From NCBI GenBank assembly GCA_019096195.1, contig JAGTXK010000156.1:1-64000 (forward strand): DNA of 64,000 nt, written 5' to 3'. Every line of letters begins with the position of its first letter. The first letter of the stretch is position 1. Source of the stretch: Boletus sp. NGJ (Eukaryota; Basidiomycota; Agaricomycetes; Boletales; Boletaceae). The notes beneath the pieces are model-generated. The model was not told the DNA's origin, ran no database searches, and worked only from the letters and a program-made list of their open reading frames with translations. The position numbers and the translations under genes are program-made. This document shows, piece by piece, positions 11,900 through 24,450 of the stretch.

Positions 11900-13900
11900 A
11901 TACCATCATTTGTATATATATTCCCATAAAGGTGTGGACAACATCATACACTAGGCTGATGACTATATCTTCTTTCACTATCCCATTCATCTATTCTGCC
12001 CCAACTCTCCTCGCTTCACCTTTGACAAGGCACTGATCTTTGGTATTGCCAAGCAATTAGATTGGCCATGGGCTCTGGACAAACATGTTCCCTTTGCCAC
12101 ATCATTCATTTACTTGGGCTTCCTGTGAGATCTATCAGCTAAAACAGTGGTGATCCCTACTCAAAAAGCAGCAAAATACTTAGCCCGTATGGAACCTTGA
12201 ACGCCTGGTTCCTCAGTCTCCTTGAAAGACTGCCAAAGTCTAGTGGGCTGTCTTCAACACTGCACCGTGGTAATCTCAGAAGGTCATGCTTGCCTTCCAT
12301 CATTCTTCAAATTCACCTCCTCTTTCAAGGATCCAAACAATCTCTTTGTCCATTATTGCATCCCTTCAGCAACCCTGGAGGACATTTTCTGGTGGTGATC
12401 CATACTCAATGCCAATTGGTGTGGGTGCGAAATTTCTGCCCCCTCAGATCCCCTCCCTATCTCCATTTTCATTGATGCCTCAACATTCTATGGTATCGGA
12501 CTTCTCCTGGATGACCACTGGCTCACCTGGGAACTCCTTTCAGGTTGGAAAAATGAAGATAGGGATATTGGTTGGGCCAAGATGGTAGCCATTGACCTTG
12601 GCCTTCGTACACTCATCCATGCCAGACACTCCAATTGCCACCTTCTTTTTCACTCTAATAATCAAGAGGGTAATTGGTGCTCTGGGAAAGCAGGTAGATC
12701 CCACAATTCATTACAAAATGAAATCCTTTGTCATATCATTGCAAACTTTAGAGATCATAAGATTTGGTTGTCAGTCGAATGGGTAAAATCAGAAAACAAC
12801 CTATCAGACTCTATCTCTCAGGGTGTTTTTCCCTCCCAAGCTGCCTTGTTTCAATCTGCCCCCCCTTTACCTTCATACCTAAAACCATTCCTTAAACTCA
12901 CTTAGCTGTCACATCTTGCCCTATATTCCATTGTGCATTCCTTTACTGCAAACAATACAAGTTTTTTTGCACCATTAGGTTTATATTGGTTGCTTTCTGC
13001 CATGGAGGAAGCCCTAGAGTTAACTTCAGAGGCAATCCTCAAAGTCCTCACTCATTTTACTCTGCCAACACCATGCTCTACTCTTTCTCTTAGTGCTTCA
13101 GCCAAAAGCAACTTGGCACTGGATCATGCATGGGCAGATTCAACACTTTAAAAATACCGAGGTGTTATCTTCAATTTTCACTCATTCTGTGACACAGAAA
13201 ATATCCCTAGGCACAAATGCCTCCCAGTGGACAAACACCTTTTGTGTGCCTTTGCAGTGTCATGCATGGATTCACTTGCCAGAAACACCATGTCAAACCA
13301 GATGGCTGCACTCAAGGCATGGCATATCTATAATAATGCCCCTTGGCTTGGTGGACCCCACCTTTGCTATATGATCAATGGTGTCACAAACCTTGCTCCC
13401 TCCTCTCACAAACCTTCTTGTCCCCTGGTGACTTGCTCAATGCTGCTTGTGTTAGCCAATAGCTTTCACCTCTTTGACCCTTTTGATGCCTGCTGCTTGG
13501 CAGCAGCCAGTTTCACCATATGGGGGCAAGTCCACCTGGGTGAGATCCTCTCCCCTTGGGAGAGATCTTTCAAACCACTCTTAGTCATTTTCCGGCACCA
13601 TTTACATTCTCCTCTCAATGCAAATGGCTCCTGGAAGTGCCATCTCCCCTTCACAAAAGTGGCAAAATCAAAAGGAGAGGATGTTGTTATTTGCCAACAA
13701 CGGGACAGGTTCAGACTCCATATCTGCACTCCTTTCACATCTTTCCATCAACCAGATACCCCCACAACTCCCTCTTTTCTCTTACTACACCCCACATTGG
13801 GACCATTGGCATTGCTTAACAAAGAAAAAACTTCTTACCTGTTGCAAGAAAGAGATCATATTGAGTGATGATTTTTGAAAACCTCGGGAAAACCTTGGAC
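11900..13900 (+). mobile_element. DIRS-type retroelement, right part: RT tail, RNase H, tyrosine recombinase
   Basis: Retroelement fossil. It begins in the reverse transcriptase palm (an ADDYIFFHYP block near 11958-11990) and continues through a thumb region with a DLSAKT motif (about 12130). RNase H is recognisable at about 12460-12800 (IFIDAS motif). A tyrosine-recombinase domain lies at about 13215-13870, with blocks that read NAPWLGGP, NGVTNL, LFDPFDACCLAA and DPISALLSHL. DIRS elements use this recombinase instead of a DDE integrase. It matches the left part at 2935-5660 in type and orientation, the two being separated by family D. It is broken in many places and older than the Ty3 insertion it carries. 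Confidence 0.75.
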
Positions 13901-13989
13901 AAGCCTGTTTATGAATCTCCTCTTGCTGCACTCAAGCAGCACTACATTGCTTGGCTGAACATACAAATAGTTTGTGGACTGTTGGAGGG

Positions 13990-14605
13990 GCAAGTATACA
14001 ATAACTAACTACCTTTAATCAAGGTTTTTTGTCTCAAACATATTCGTTCACGCAACTTCATTCATTGTGATATCAAGCCTCAAAACATCATCATGGGAAC
14101 AGGAGAGCTCCAGGGATACTCCCTTCCTTATCAACCTTGAAATCATGAAACAATACTGTGATCAGGTATCACGCATTCATATCTTCATGCAAGAATACAA
14201 CTGGTTTGTTGGTATCCAGTGTTTGCCTCCCTCAATAGCCATCTCAAATAGAAATTGAGTCATAATGATGATCTTGAAGCTCTTGTGTACTCACTTATTT
14301 TCCTCCAATGCAGAGTGTTACCATGGTTGGAACAAGGTTGCCAGCATCTCTCTTATTTGGCCATTCAAGAAATGAAAGAATCTATGGAAACTATCCATTA
14401 TAGCAGTGTCTCAGAGGAACCCCTATCCTTCCTATCCTATGCACACAGTCTTTCCTTCATCCAGAAGCTGGATTATGATCACCTTTGCATACTCCTCCTG
14501 CCTGCTGCCTCACTCACATTGCTTGCAAAAGAAATAGAGTTGACTACATTCTCACAACTGATGACACACATGAGGCCTGATGACCAGAAGAATGATGTCT
14601 TAAGG
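13990..14605 (+). pseudogene. Casein kinase 1-like protein kinase fragment
   Basis: The sequence reads as the C-terminal two thirds of a CK1-family serine/threonine kinase catalytic domain. A catalytic-loop block (RSRNFIHCDIKPQNIIMG, about 14044-14097) has Cys in place of the usual Arg of HRD. Downstream is an FASLNSHL..LSHNDDLEALVYSLIF block (about 14228-14300), equivalent to the CK1 activation-segment SIN and DDLE region. It ends with a YAHSLSFIQKLDYDHL block (about 14439-14485). Several stops and frame changes separate the blocks and the ATP-binding lobe is not recognisable, so this is a host-gene fragment, not a working kinase. It lies between two retroelements and could have been carried by one or simply stranded. 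The family call is by motif and fairly secure; the parent gene is unknown. Confidence 0.7.
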
Positions 14606-15561
14606 TAAGTGATTACTCAGATTTCTCAGGATATGCCCTAACCCATCAGTAAAAGGAACATGAAATCACACTTCTGTGTGCCAGGACATTTAAAGCATGC
14701 TCTACTAACACAGCAGACAACTAGATGTCAATGCTAGTTCAATTTTTTTTGTGATATGAACAGACTGGGATGGTGTGTTGTGTGATGTGCACCACCCTAT
14801 TTTGTGTTGTAACACTTGTACACATGCTATCTGTCATAGTCTATGCTGTCTATATTATTGTATAATGTTTGAATGTTGTATACAGGAGTGTAATTGTGTT
14901 GCTTAGACCTCCAAGCTAACTCAAAGCCAACTTCAAGCAGGCTTCAGCTGGCTTTTAGCCAAGGAGTGGCTATGACCAGTCTGTTCAGTTAACCAAGCCA
15001 AGCCTAGCCAAGTAATAGTGATAGCCAAGCAGGCGGATAGCTGAGCCCCTGAATAAATTGGTGATAGCTGAGTTGAGCCTAGCTGAGCTGAGCTGCAGTA
15101 ACACTAGAGCCTATGAGCAATCACTCTGAACCTGATCCATTCAATCCACACATTACTAACCCCACACCAGTCTGGCAATATTCAAATATTGCCAGAACCT
15201 AGTAGAAGCCTGGATATTCCACCACTGATTGGAGCACCCATTTTTGGCCTCAGAGAGAGTTCTGAATAAGCCCATATTGGATCCTGTTCCCACATTTAGA
15301 GTGGATATATGCTTGCAGGCTGGCTGCAAAGTCTTCATTGAGATTGCATGCCCAGAAGCAACATTATAAGACTATAGCTATTTACCTAGGCATTTCCAGT
15401 GAGAACCATATATAGGTATAGCTACTAGCACCACAACTACCATTCCATGTGTACTATTCACAACAAGATCACACAAACCTGAATTATTACAAGAAGCCTC
15501 AGATAGGACAATAGATTATATAAGCCTGCCACTGAATACAGCAACCTCACCATCAGCTGTC
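14606..15561. other. AT-rich gap without recognisable gene
   Basis: I see no coding region here. Around 14900-15110 there are repeated AGCC/AGCTGAG-type words (degenerate short tandem structure). It may be the decayed 5' end or LTR of the old Ty3 element that follows, but no partner repeat was found in the window. Confidence 0.4.
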
Positions 15562-17178
15562 ATGACAACCATTAGTGACTACTCAGCATGTACTAGTAGT
15601 GCACATTATATCCTAGATCCACAGACTATAGAGAAACTCACACAATCTAACAAGCACTCTAGTGTAGAAGTACACAGAGCATACAAATGGGTTGATAAGA
15701 AAATCAAGCCCATTTTGAGAGCAATACCACCAGAGTTTAAAATAACCCATACAATACCTTATGACCCATTCACCATACTTGTACACCTTGATGTACACTT
15801 TTCCAATCCCAAATCCACCAATAAGTTCACTCAGGAACATATTGACAAGATCATGAATGACATGATCAAGCATGAATTCTTGACACCTAATGAATGGAAG
15901 CTATTCATATATGTACTCATCAACAATGAGGCAGCCATTACCTTTGCTGATAAAGAATGAGGAACCATTAAGAAGACTTACTTTGGTTTCTATAAGATTT
16001 CTCACATAGACCATAAACCATGGTAGCAAAAAAATATCCCAGTTCCACCAGAACTTAGGAAGAAAGTAATCGAGTTGTTAAAACTCAATGGAGATAGAAG
16101 TAGGTGAACCTTCCCAATCACTATATAGATCTAAATGGTTTTGCATCTAGATTCTAGCCAAGCAACAGCTGAGAAATGTGCACAACTTACAACTACTTAA
16201 TGGTGTTACCATTAAATAATCTTCCATACCATACCCCACATCTAGACCAGTTGATGCATCAATTCCTAGATGGAAAGTGCTTCACAGTACTAGACTTGTA
16301 CTGGGGCTTTAATGCTAGAAAAATGGATGAAGCTAGTTGAGACATGACAGCCTTTTATTGTCCCATCAATCTACTAAGACTTATCTCAATGTCCACTGGA
16401 TATACCAATTCACCATCTGAATTTCAAGAGTGCATGGTATTTATATTCTAAAAGAAGATCATTAAACAAGTCATGAATGTGTTCATAGATGATGCTCCTA
16501 TTCAAGGACCTACTATATATCCTGACAATAAAGAGAACCCTGCTGTTCTATCAGAACAATCTGAAATATCTGGAAACATACATAAGGCTTAAACTGAATT
16601 CTACACCAACTAGCAGCAGCTGGAGGAACATTTTCTGGAAAAGAAACTCCAAATCTGCCATCCTAAGGTTACTATCTTAGAACAAGAAGTAGAAGTAGAA
16701 GGACATAAACCTGATGCTGGATGTGGTATAGTAATCCAATTTGGCCTGCCCATAAGAATGTCAAGGAAGCTAGGCAATTTATGGGACTATGTGGAACCAT
16801 ACACATTTGAATATCCAACTACTCACAAATGGCATTCTATATAACCTCCCTTTGGAGAAAGGAAGTAGAATTTGCTTGAACTGAAGAATGGCAAGAAGCA
16901 TTTGATATGTTCAAGCATTATATTACAGCTGCTTCAATACTAGTATCACTTGACTATACCTGTGAATAACCCATCATTTTATTGGTTGATTGAAGCTACA
17001 TGAGTGTAGGCATGATACTATCACAGTTAGATGCTGAAGGCAGGAGATGACCATCAAGATATGGATCATTACCATTTTTGAAAACAGAAGCAAATTACTC
17101 CCAATTCAAGCTCTAAGACAATTCCAAATCAATAAGTTATTACAGAACAGCAGGAGAGAGTGAAAGCAACAAAACTTA
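15562..17178 (+). mobile_element. Old Ty3/Gypsy element, family C, left part (RT to start of RNase H)
   Basis: Retroelement fossil, heavily decayed. Recognisable blocks are a pre-RT region (about 15562-15960), an IPVPPELRKKVIELLKL block (about 16035-16090), an RT block FTVLDLYWGFNARKMDE (about 16283-16333), STGYTNSPSEFQECM (about 16393-16437), FIDDAPIQGP (about 16480-16510) and an RNase H stretch PSRYGSLPFLKTEANYSQFK (about 17050-17110). No LTR was found. The element continues at 31352 after the Helitron and at 39367 after a family B insertion. It is broken many times and is the oldest layer of the nest. Confidence 0.8.
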
Positions 17179-18290
17179 TCTGACACCTCTTTTGGGTGTT
17201 TTGAGTGTTTTGTCTAATTCATCCAACTTGGCTGTCCCATATGTATTTTCTTTTTCGTGCATCAAAAATCACATGGCTCGCTTGCAGTGATTCTGTTGTC
17301 TGTTCAGTAGGGCATGCTGGCACTAGCACAGCCACTTTCTTTTTTTGGTGTCTGCTTGCACAAAAACCCTTTCAATTGAACCAACTACTGCAATTTCTCA
17401 TCTCTCTCATTCTACACTGTTTCTACTTTATTTCTTCCATTTCTCTGCCACACCTGCATAGATATGAAGTCTCTGAGTGATCTCTATGATCTCTATGATC
17501 TCTATAAGTTGAATACCATACTAAATGTTTTTTTGAACTATCATCTGATAATAGTTTCTAAACTGATAAGATCAAAAACTAAGTGAAAGTGTTAGTCCTT
17601 AGATTAGGCACTTGATCTTTGTTTTACTACAGTGTGACTAGAGCTAGAATCAGTTGCTTAGAAAAAGGTGTGATCAAGTTTCTACTACCTAGCTTCACAG
17701 ATTCAATTCTGTGTGTCTGCCAGTTGCCCTAAGACCTCTGATTGCATCATAGAGTTGAGACTTGATTGGAGGCTGCCAAGGAGACTGATAGGTCTTTGAT
17801 CTGGCTTTTCTTTCTTGCTGTTACCTTTCACTTTGTCTCAGGCATTTTGCCTTTATCTCTGTTATACTTCTATTCTGATTACCTTTTAGTGAACTCTTCA
17901 CACTGCTATGTAAGACAGAGTGATTGGTGTGCATCCTTCACTATCTTTATGAAAACTGGCCATACCTGGACCTTTCTCCTTGGACCTGGACTCTTCTCCC
18001 CTTGAATTTGGATCCTTTCTCCCTAGACTTGGACTTTTCCACTTGGATCTGTTTTTTTTCCCCCTTAGACTTGGACCTTTGGATTTTGCCCTATTTGGAT
18101 TATGCCATATATCTTCAATCTTCAATCTTGACTGAGAATATAGGTATTTCTATATTCTATATTGGTATATTGTTGATTAGGTCTTCTCCTCTCACCTCCC
18201 CCCAACATGCCCAATTTGCTACTCGTCAAACTGAATGTGATTAATGTCAGCTTGGTTCTCCTCCTTCCCATTGTCATCTCCAACCTATTG
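17179..18290. other. Helitron 5' region without recognised gene
   Basis: This AT-rich sequence between the proposed Helitron start and the first recognisable Rep block has several short open stretches but no motif I recognise. A pyrimidine-rich, leucine/aspartate-coding repeat (CTTGGAC/CTTTCTCC words, 17960-18080) is the only internal structure. It may be the decayed upstream part of the Helitron protein. Confidence 0.45.
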
Positions 18291-18430
18291 TACAACCAAT
18301 ATCTACTGCTTTGGTGGTAAGTTTATTTTGATATCTTATTAAATATTGTTGCAGGCTTTGTCTACACCATTGAATACCAAAAACATGGTCTTTCTCACAT
18401 GTATCTCTTGGTTTTCATGAAGAAGCCAGT

Positions 18431-19405
18431 GTTACGGTTACTGAAGAGGGTACATCTTTTCCCCTTCCCTCTCCCCCTGTAGAACTATGGGACAACCTAT
18501 TCTTCGACTCAGACCAGGGATTCCCCTGCGACACCCACTCAGGCATTGCCCCATCTGGAACCGCCTTTCTAGGAAGTTATTCATAACTCCCTTTTTAGGA
18601 ACCTACCCGTTTGGTATGGACACCGCCTCCCTATTTCACCTGATACATGCTCTCTTCCTTTTTGACCCGATTATAGACATTGCCTCCTTGGCTATGCTCT
18701 CTCGTGCATAGCCCAGTATTCCTACCTTCCCCATTTGACTCATGCCTTGATCCATTTATAGTAATCTTTTGTCTGCAACTAACCATTACTATATTCGTTA
18801 CGAAGCCTGCCCTAGACAGGTAAGGCCTATAAATAGGGACGCGGGCCCTTCATGTAACTCTAACCTAGATCTACACTCCTTCCCATGTAATCTACCTGCT
18901 TCTCCCACTAAAGGTTCCACTTCACCTCAGAAGCCTTCCCCACGCTCTGGAGGTGATCGCCCTCATGCTCGTGATCATCTTACTCATCACTTCGTACTTG
19001 TGCGCCGTTGTTGCCATAACAGGCTTCTAAAGCTTTGGCAACTCCAACGACCAACAGAGGTTGGTCGTCGTCGGTCAGGACTCCACCACTGACCCCGCAA
19101 GCCCAGGACTCCGCCACCAGTACTAGGCCCAGTAAGCCCAGAGAATTAGCTGACAGAAGGCAACTGCTCTCTGGCCTACGCACCGGTCTGCCCACCCTTC
19201 TTATAGGATTGGGATTCCGTGGTAAATCCAAGACTCCGCCATTGGTCGTAGAGGTAACAAGAGGACTCTACGTAAAGCTAGCAGTTGGTCCCCAGTCAGA
19301 GGAAACCTTGGGCCTCTGGAGGTTGAGTAATCCCTCAAGTCCTGCTAGTTCTATAATCCAACAGAGGTTATATGGGAACGTGTCACATTGTTACCCGGCA
19401 TAACA
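18431..19405 (+). repeat. 5' LTR, family A copy 1
   Basis: A 975-bp repeat with TGTTAC...GTAACA-type ends and a TATAAAT box at 18827. It is nearly identical to 25809-26812 over its central part; differences cluster in the first about 180 bp, and the 3' copy has an extra roughly 29-bp unit near 26480-26530. Confidence 0.95.
18827..18833 (+). promoter_or_regulatory. LTR TATA box
   Basis: TATAAAT in the family A 5' LTR; the same box is at 26207-26213 in the 3' LTR. Transcription of the element would start shortly downstream. Confidence 0.6.
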
Positions 19406-19865
19406 AAAGATCTAGGTTATAAATTGCCGAAGACTATTCAGTCTAGCAACTCCCATCGTCATTCCAAGGAATTAAAACCGCCTATCAGAGGATAGGCCCT
19501 CGCTCTACGCACTGCGCAGAATCAACCTTTCCCATCTCCTAGGAGAAGATCGAGAAGAAGAAGCCACATCATCACAGGCTTCTACTCCTATCTCTGATAT
19601 GTCTTCATCAAGAAGGATCTCAGGGTCATCATCCCATTACAACGACCCTCCCACCCACGCATTTCCAGAACAACCCAGATGACCAGATTTTCCAGGTGGT
19701 CTCTGCTCTCAAACTTCGACCCCATCGGATGCTCCCATCCCACTGCCAGCGTTCCAACCAGTCCCCATCTGAGTAGACCCACCCGACCCACTATTCCCAA
19801 GCGGAAGATCTAGTCCCAATCCAGGAAATCTCCAGCCCGAAGAAGACACAGACGACAAAGATGAT

Positions 19866-20610
19866 ATGATTGAAATTAAAACTGCCCTGCCTGAGGAGTT
19901 CTCAGGGGAGACAAATGATGCCAAGAGATGGCTCATGGCTATGGAAGGATACTTCCATCTAGGAGGCACAGAGAAGTTCACCAAGGAAGCCAAGAGGCTC
20001 ATCCTGCTGAACCAGATGTCCAAGAGAAGAGGAAAAGCGTTTGCAGAAGCCTGGCTGACCAGGCTACTCGATGACACCGTGCCACTCGCAGACAAATCCT
20101 ATAACAAAATCAAGAAAGCCTTCACCCTCACCTTCACCCCCCACAACACTAGCAACCTGGCAATGGCAGAACTAGGGTCTCTCTGACAAGATACTAAAGA
20201 CCCGAAGGGATTTGACAAGTTCATCTCCCAGTTCTCGCTGCTAGTGGTTCACTCAGAACTACAAGAATTCTATTCCATCCTCGAATTCTTCCTTAGGGGG
20301 ATCGACCCAAGTATCGCCTGACAGATGGTTAACAGCGAGACCTTTCAAAAAGCCAAGAAAATGGAAGAGGTCTATGAAGTAGCTGCTAACATCCACGGGA
20401 CATGGCAACGAATTGAAGGAATACAGAAAGGACCCTTTGCATCCTTTGGAAGAGGCCGAGGAAATCACCACGATCCAAACGCGATGGACATGGACAGGAT
20501 CACATTATCTCCTATCGAACAGGCCAAGCGGATGAGAGAGTGAAGATGCTTCATCTGCAACAAGACTGGGTGCAGTACCAGGAACCACCCAGGATATCAG
20601 CCAGTTAGGA
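19866..20610 (+). pseudogene. Gag region, family A Ty3
   Basis: Retroelement fossil. An acidic start (EIKTALPEEFSGETNDAKRW) leads into the retrotransposon-Gag fold, followed by a short zinc knuckle CFICNKTGC near 20548-20575. It encodes the capsid-like protein. It is broken. Confidence 0.85.
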
Positions 20611-20919
20611 AAGAGGAATATAGGAAACCACAGGAAACACACACTAGGATGGTCATCACCCAAGAAACGCCACAAGATCCCCTTGACAGGTATCTCGCAG
20701 AAGTCGCCAGAAATAACGGACGAGACACAGTTCTCAGAACGCTGCAGACAGTCTACGACACGGGACTGGATGAGCAAGGACTCGTTTTGGAACAAGTACA
20801 TGAAGCTGCCGCAAAGGGATGGGAAGAGAACATCAATTCTCTTGCCCTAGGACCCGCTATGCAAATTCCCCCTTCTCCCATGGACCAAACGTCTTTTTAG
20901 GTGGAAGAGATGTACCAAC

Positions 20920-23900
20920 GTCACCCTCTTCCTATATGATTGCCCCTGTATTTATTTCCGGATTGAAGAGTAATTCTATTTGCATTCCTCTCTCGATCTG
21001 GAAGCAGGATGGCAAAATCGTTGGAACACAAGCCTTAATCAATAGTGGAGCAACAGGATGCTTCATTTCAAGACAAGTGGTGGACAAGATGGGACTACCC
21101 ACATGGAAGCTGGACAACCCGATCTGAGCTTGGAACATCGATGGAACCCAAAACCAGTCTGGGATCATCAAGGAAAGGACCAACATCGTGTTGGACTACG
21201 GAGGCATATGAGAACAGCAGGATCTCTATGTCCTCAATTGCGACAAGGATGAAGTCATTCTAGGACTTCCATGGCTCAGGGCAGTGAACCCTGACATCAA
21301 TTGGATGGAAGGACAGGTAACAATAGTACCGTCTTTCTATCGGTGGACTCAAGGTGATCCACCCGGAACACTCGAACAGCAATACCTACTGAGGTATCTG
21401 GAACATGACAAAAGGGAGTACGTGCAAGACGGACTCTACGAGACCTTTCACCACTGGACACCCTTGCAATGGGCCAAGTTCTTCAACGTGCATGGGGATG
21501 TACCAGAGTTTGTCATCAAAAGGACCACTCTGTCTACCGAGATCGCCCAACAGGCACAGAAGAAAAAGAGTGTATTACCCAATGCATTCAAAGAATACGA
21601 AGACGTCTTCACAGAGAAGACAATCACCAAATTATCTCCCTCCAGGCAGTATGACCATGCCATCGAGTTAAAAGACTCGTTTGTTCCAAAACGAGCTAAG
21701 GCGTACCCTCTCAACCCTTTAGAACAACAGGCATGCCGGGAATTCATTGCCAAACACCTCAAAACTGGGAAGATATCGCCATTAAAATCTCTCCAGGCTG
21801 CTCCCTTCTTCTTTGTACAGAAGAAAGATGGGAAACTCCGCCCCTGCCAAGACTACTGATACCTTAACAGCCATACAATCAAGAATGCCTACCCCCTCCC
21901 TTTAATCTCTGACCTCCTGGACAAATTAAAAGGATTGTCGATCTTTACCAAATTCAATGTATGGTGGGGTTACAACAACATCTTGATCAAGCCAGAAGAT
22001 CGGTGGAAGGCGGCCTTTCTCACTCCATTCGGGCTATTCGAGCCAAACATCATGTTCTTCGGAATGTGCAATTCTCCAGCAATGTTCCAAGCATTTATGG
22101 ACGATCTCTTTGGAGATTACATTGCAGAGGGATGGTTGGTGATATACATGGACGATCTGTTGATTTATTCTTCAGATCAGGAAACTCACGACGAGAGGAC
22201 ATGGAAGGTCCTAGAACGCTTCCGACAGCATGAAATGTATCTCAAATTGGAGAAGTGTACCTTCTCAGCCAAAGAAGTTGAATATCTCGGGATGATCGTA
22301 GGGAAGGACGGAGTCCAGATGGACCCAGTCAAACTCAATGCTATCAAACAATGGAAGCCTCCGGTGAACATAAAGGACGTACAGTTCTTCATTGGATTCT
22401 GCAATTTCTACAGAAAGTTCATCCCCTCCTTTTCCGACATCGCACGTCCTTTGCTGGACCTCACAAAGCAAACAATGATGTGGTCTTGGGGACCACTTCA
22501 AGAGAAATCATTCAGAACCCTACAAGTGGCTTTCACCCAGAAACCCGTCCTCGCTTTCCCAGATACTTCAAAACCCTTCACCCTTATGACAGACGCCTTT
22601 CTTATGGCGTCAGGAGCAGTACTCATGCAAAACAACGATAACGGAGATATGCAACCGTGTGGCTATCTCTCAGAAACATTCTCTCCGGTGGAGAGGAATT
22701 ACGACATCTATGACAGGGAACTACTGGCTGTCATACGAGGTTTGAAGGAATGGCGGCAATACCTCCTTGGATCCCCCCACCCCATAACAGTGTTGACCGA
22801 CCACAAGAACTTAATGTTCTTCAAGGAACCCCACCAATTATCCCAACGACAGGCATGCTGGCTTTTGTTCCTCCAAGACTATGATATGATCTACCAAGCC
22901 TTACCTGGAACAAAAATGGCCCCTGCAGACGCTTTATCTCATCGGGACGAGATCAATACTTCCAAGGACAATGAAGATGTCCAACTCCTCCCATCCAATG
23001 CATTCGATTATCAAGTACGAATGATCGACCTAGCCCTGGCTGAGAAAATCAAGGGATCTGCCCAGAAAGATCCATTGGTACTCTCTGCCTTAGAATGCAT
23101 AGGACAAGGAGAACCTCTCTTCACCCGGTCCAATGTGGAAGACTGGACCTTTGACAATGGCAACCTCTACTTCAAGAACCGGATGTACATCCCCGGCCCA
23201 GCTAGACAGGAGTTAGTTTCCTCTGTCCATTCCTCGTTCGAGGGAGGACATGGTGGATACCTTCGCACCACTCAACTCCTCGCCAAAGACTACTGGTGGC
23301 CCGGACTTACTACATTCATCTGCAAATACGTCGCTGGTTGCGCCATCTGCCAGAGTAACAAGGTCCAAACACACCCTACGGTTCCCCTGGTCACCCCCCT
23401 AGCCTTCCAAGGACGCCGCCCGTTCCAAAATCTATCGGTGGATTTGATCACCGACCTACCCCCAGTGGGGGGTTTCAATTCGGTCATGGTCGTGGTCGAC
23501 CATGGGCTTAGTAAGGGGGTAATTCTCGCCCCTTGCACAAAAACGGTAGACGCTGCTGATATAGCCCGTCTTTTCTTTGAAAAAGTCTTCCTACAGTACG
23601 GTTTACACGACAAACTGGTTTCAGATCGTGGTCCACAGTTCGCATCTGCATTCGCTCGGGAGCTTGCTAGACTCCTGAATTACGACATCACCCTCTCCAT
23701 GGCCTACCATCCACAAACAGATGATGAAACAGAACGATATAATCAAGAACTGGAAACCTACCTATGGATATTCTGCGACGGCCAACCACAGAAGTGGTTG
23801 GAATTACTACCTATGGCAGAGTTCACCCACAACTCTGCAACACACTCAGTCACCAGAAAATCGCCCTTCTCTTTGATCCTTGGATATGAACCAAGAGCAT

Positions 23901-24121
23901 ATCCTTCTATCGGAAAAACCTTCCTACCAGCCCTGGAGGAAAGACTCTCTTTTCTAGATGAATCTAGAAAGGAAGCAGACGCAGCACACCAACTGGTACA
24001 ACTATGCATGAAAGAGAGAGTTCACTCTCGCTTCAAACCCTGGAAACTCAGAGATAAGGTATGGCTGGATGTCAAAAACCTAAAACTCCAAGTCCCTTCT
24101 CGAAAACTATCACTGAAATGA
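20920..24121 (+). pseudogene. Pol region (protease, RT, RNase H, integrase), family A Ty3
   Basis: Retroelement fossil. The protease region is near 21035-21075. RT shows YMDDLLIY near 22146-22170, YLGMIVGKDGV near 22280-22312 and FIGFCNFYRKFIPSF near 22387-22430. RNase H has LMTDAFL near 22585 and DHKNLMFF near 22800. Integrase has a zinc-binding HHCC module (about 23235-23360), a core with SVDLITDLPP near 23435, SDRGPQF near 23620 and HPQT near 23708, and ends with the tail shared with copy 2 at 1-277. It is long and well preserved from 21935 to 24121, but the Pol as a whole is broken. Confidence 0.93.
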
Positions 24122-24179
24122 ACCGGACCGTTTGAAATCACTCAAGTGGTGTCCTCCGTGGCGTTCCGACTCAAGTTGC

Positions 24180-24450
24180 CTAAACAGTGGAAAATCCATG
24201 ACATGTTCCATGCATCCCTACTTTCCCATATCGGGAAACCACGGAACACAATCCCAATTTCACTCAACCCCCACCGGAACTTGTCAGAACAGAAGAGGAG
24301 TACAAAGTGGACAGCATCATCAACCATTGGGGAAAACCGGGAAAAAGACAGTACCTAACACACTGGAAAGGATATTCCACAGCAGAACGAACTTGGAAAC
24401 CAGAGGCCAATCTTGGAAACGCCAAGAACATACTCCAGGAGTATAAAAGG
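24180..24450 (+). pseudogene. Chromodomain, family A Ty3
   Basis: Retroelement fossil. The chromodomain core (YLTHWKGYSTAERTW) at about 24352-24396 follows the integrase tail, as in copy 2 at about 499-543. In chromoviruses this domain is fused to integrase and targets methylated histone tails. It is broken from the upstream frame. Confidence 0.85.

Noticed and set aside
14900-15110. AGCC/AGCTGAG repeats as a regulatory array or satellite
   Set aside because: Irregular spacing and unit length; no second block in the window to support a defined repeat.
17924-18244. Leu/Asp-rich open stretch as a repeat protein
   Set aside because: It comes from a short CTTGGAC/CTTTTCC-type nucleotide repeat inside the Helitron 5' region, with no domain.
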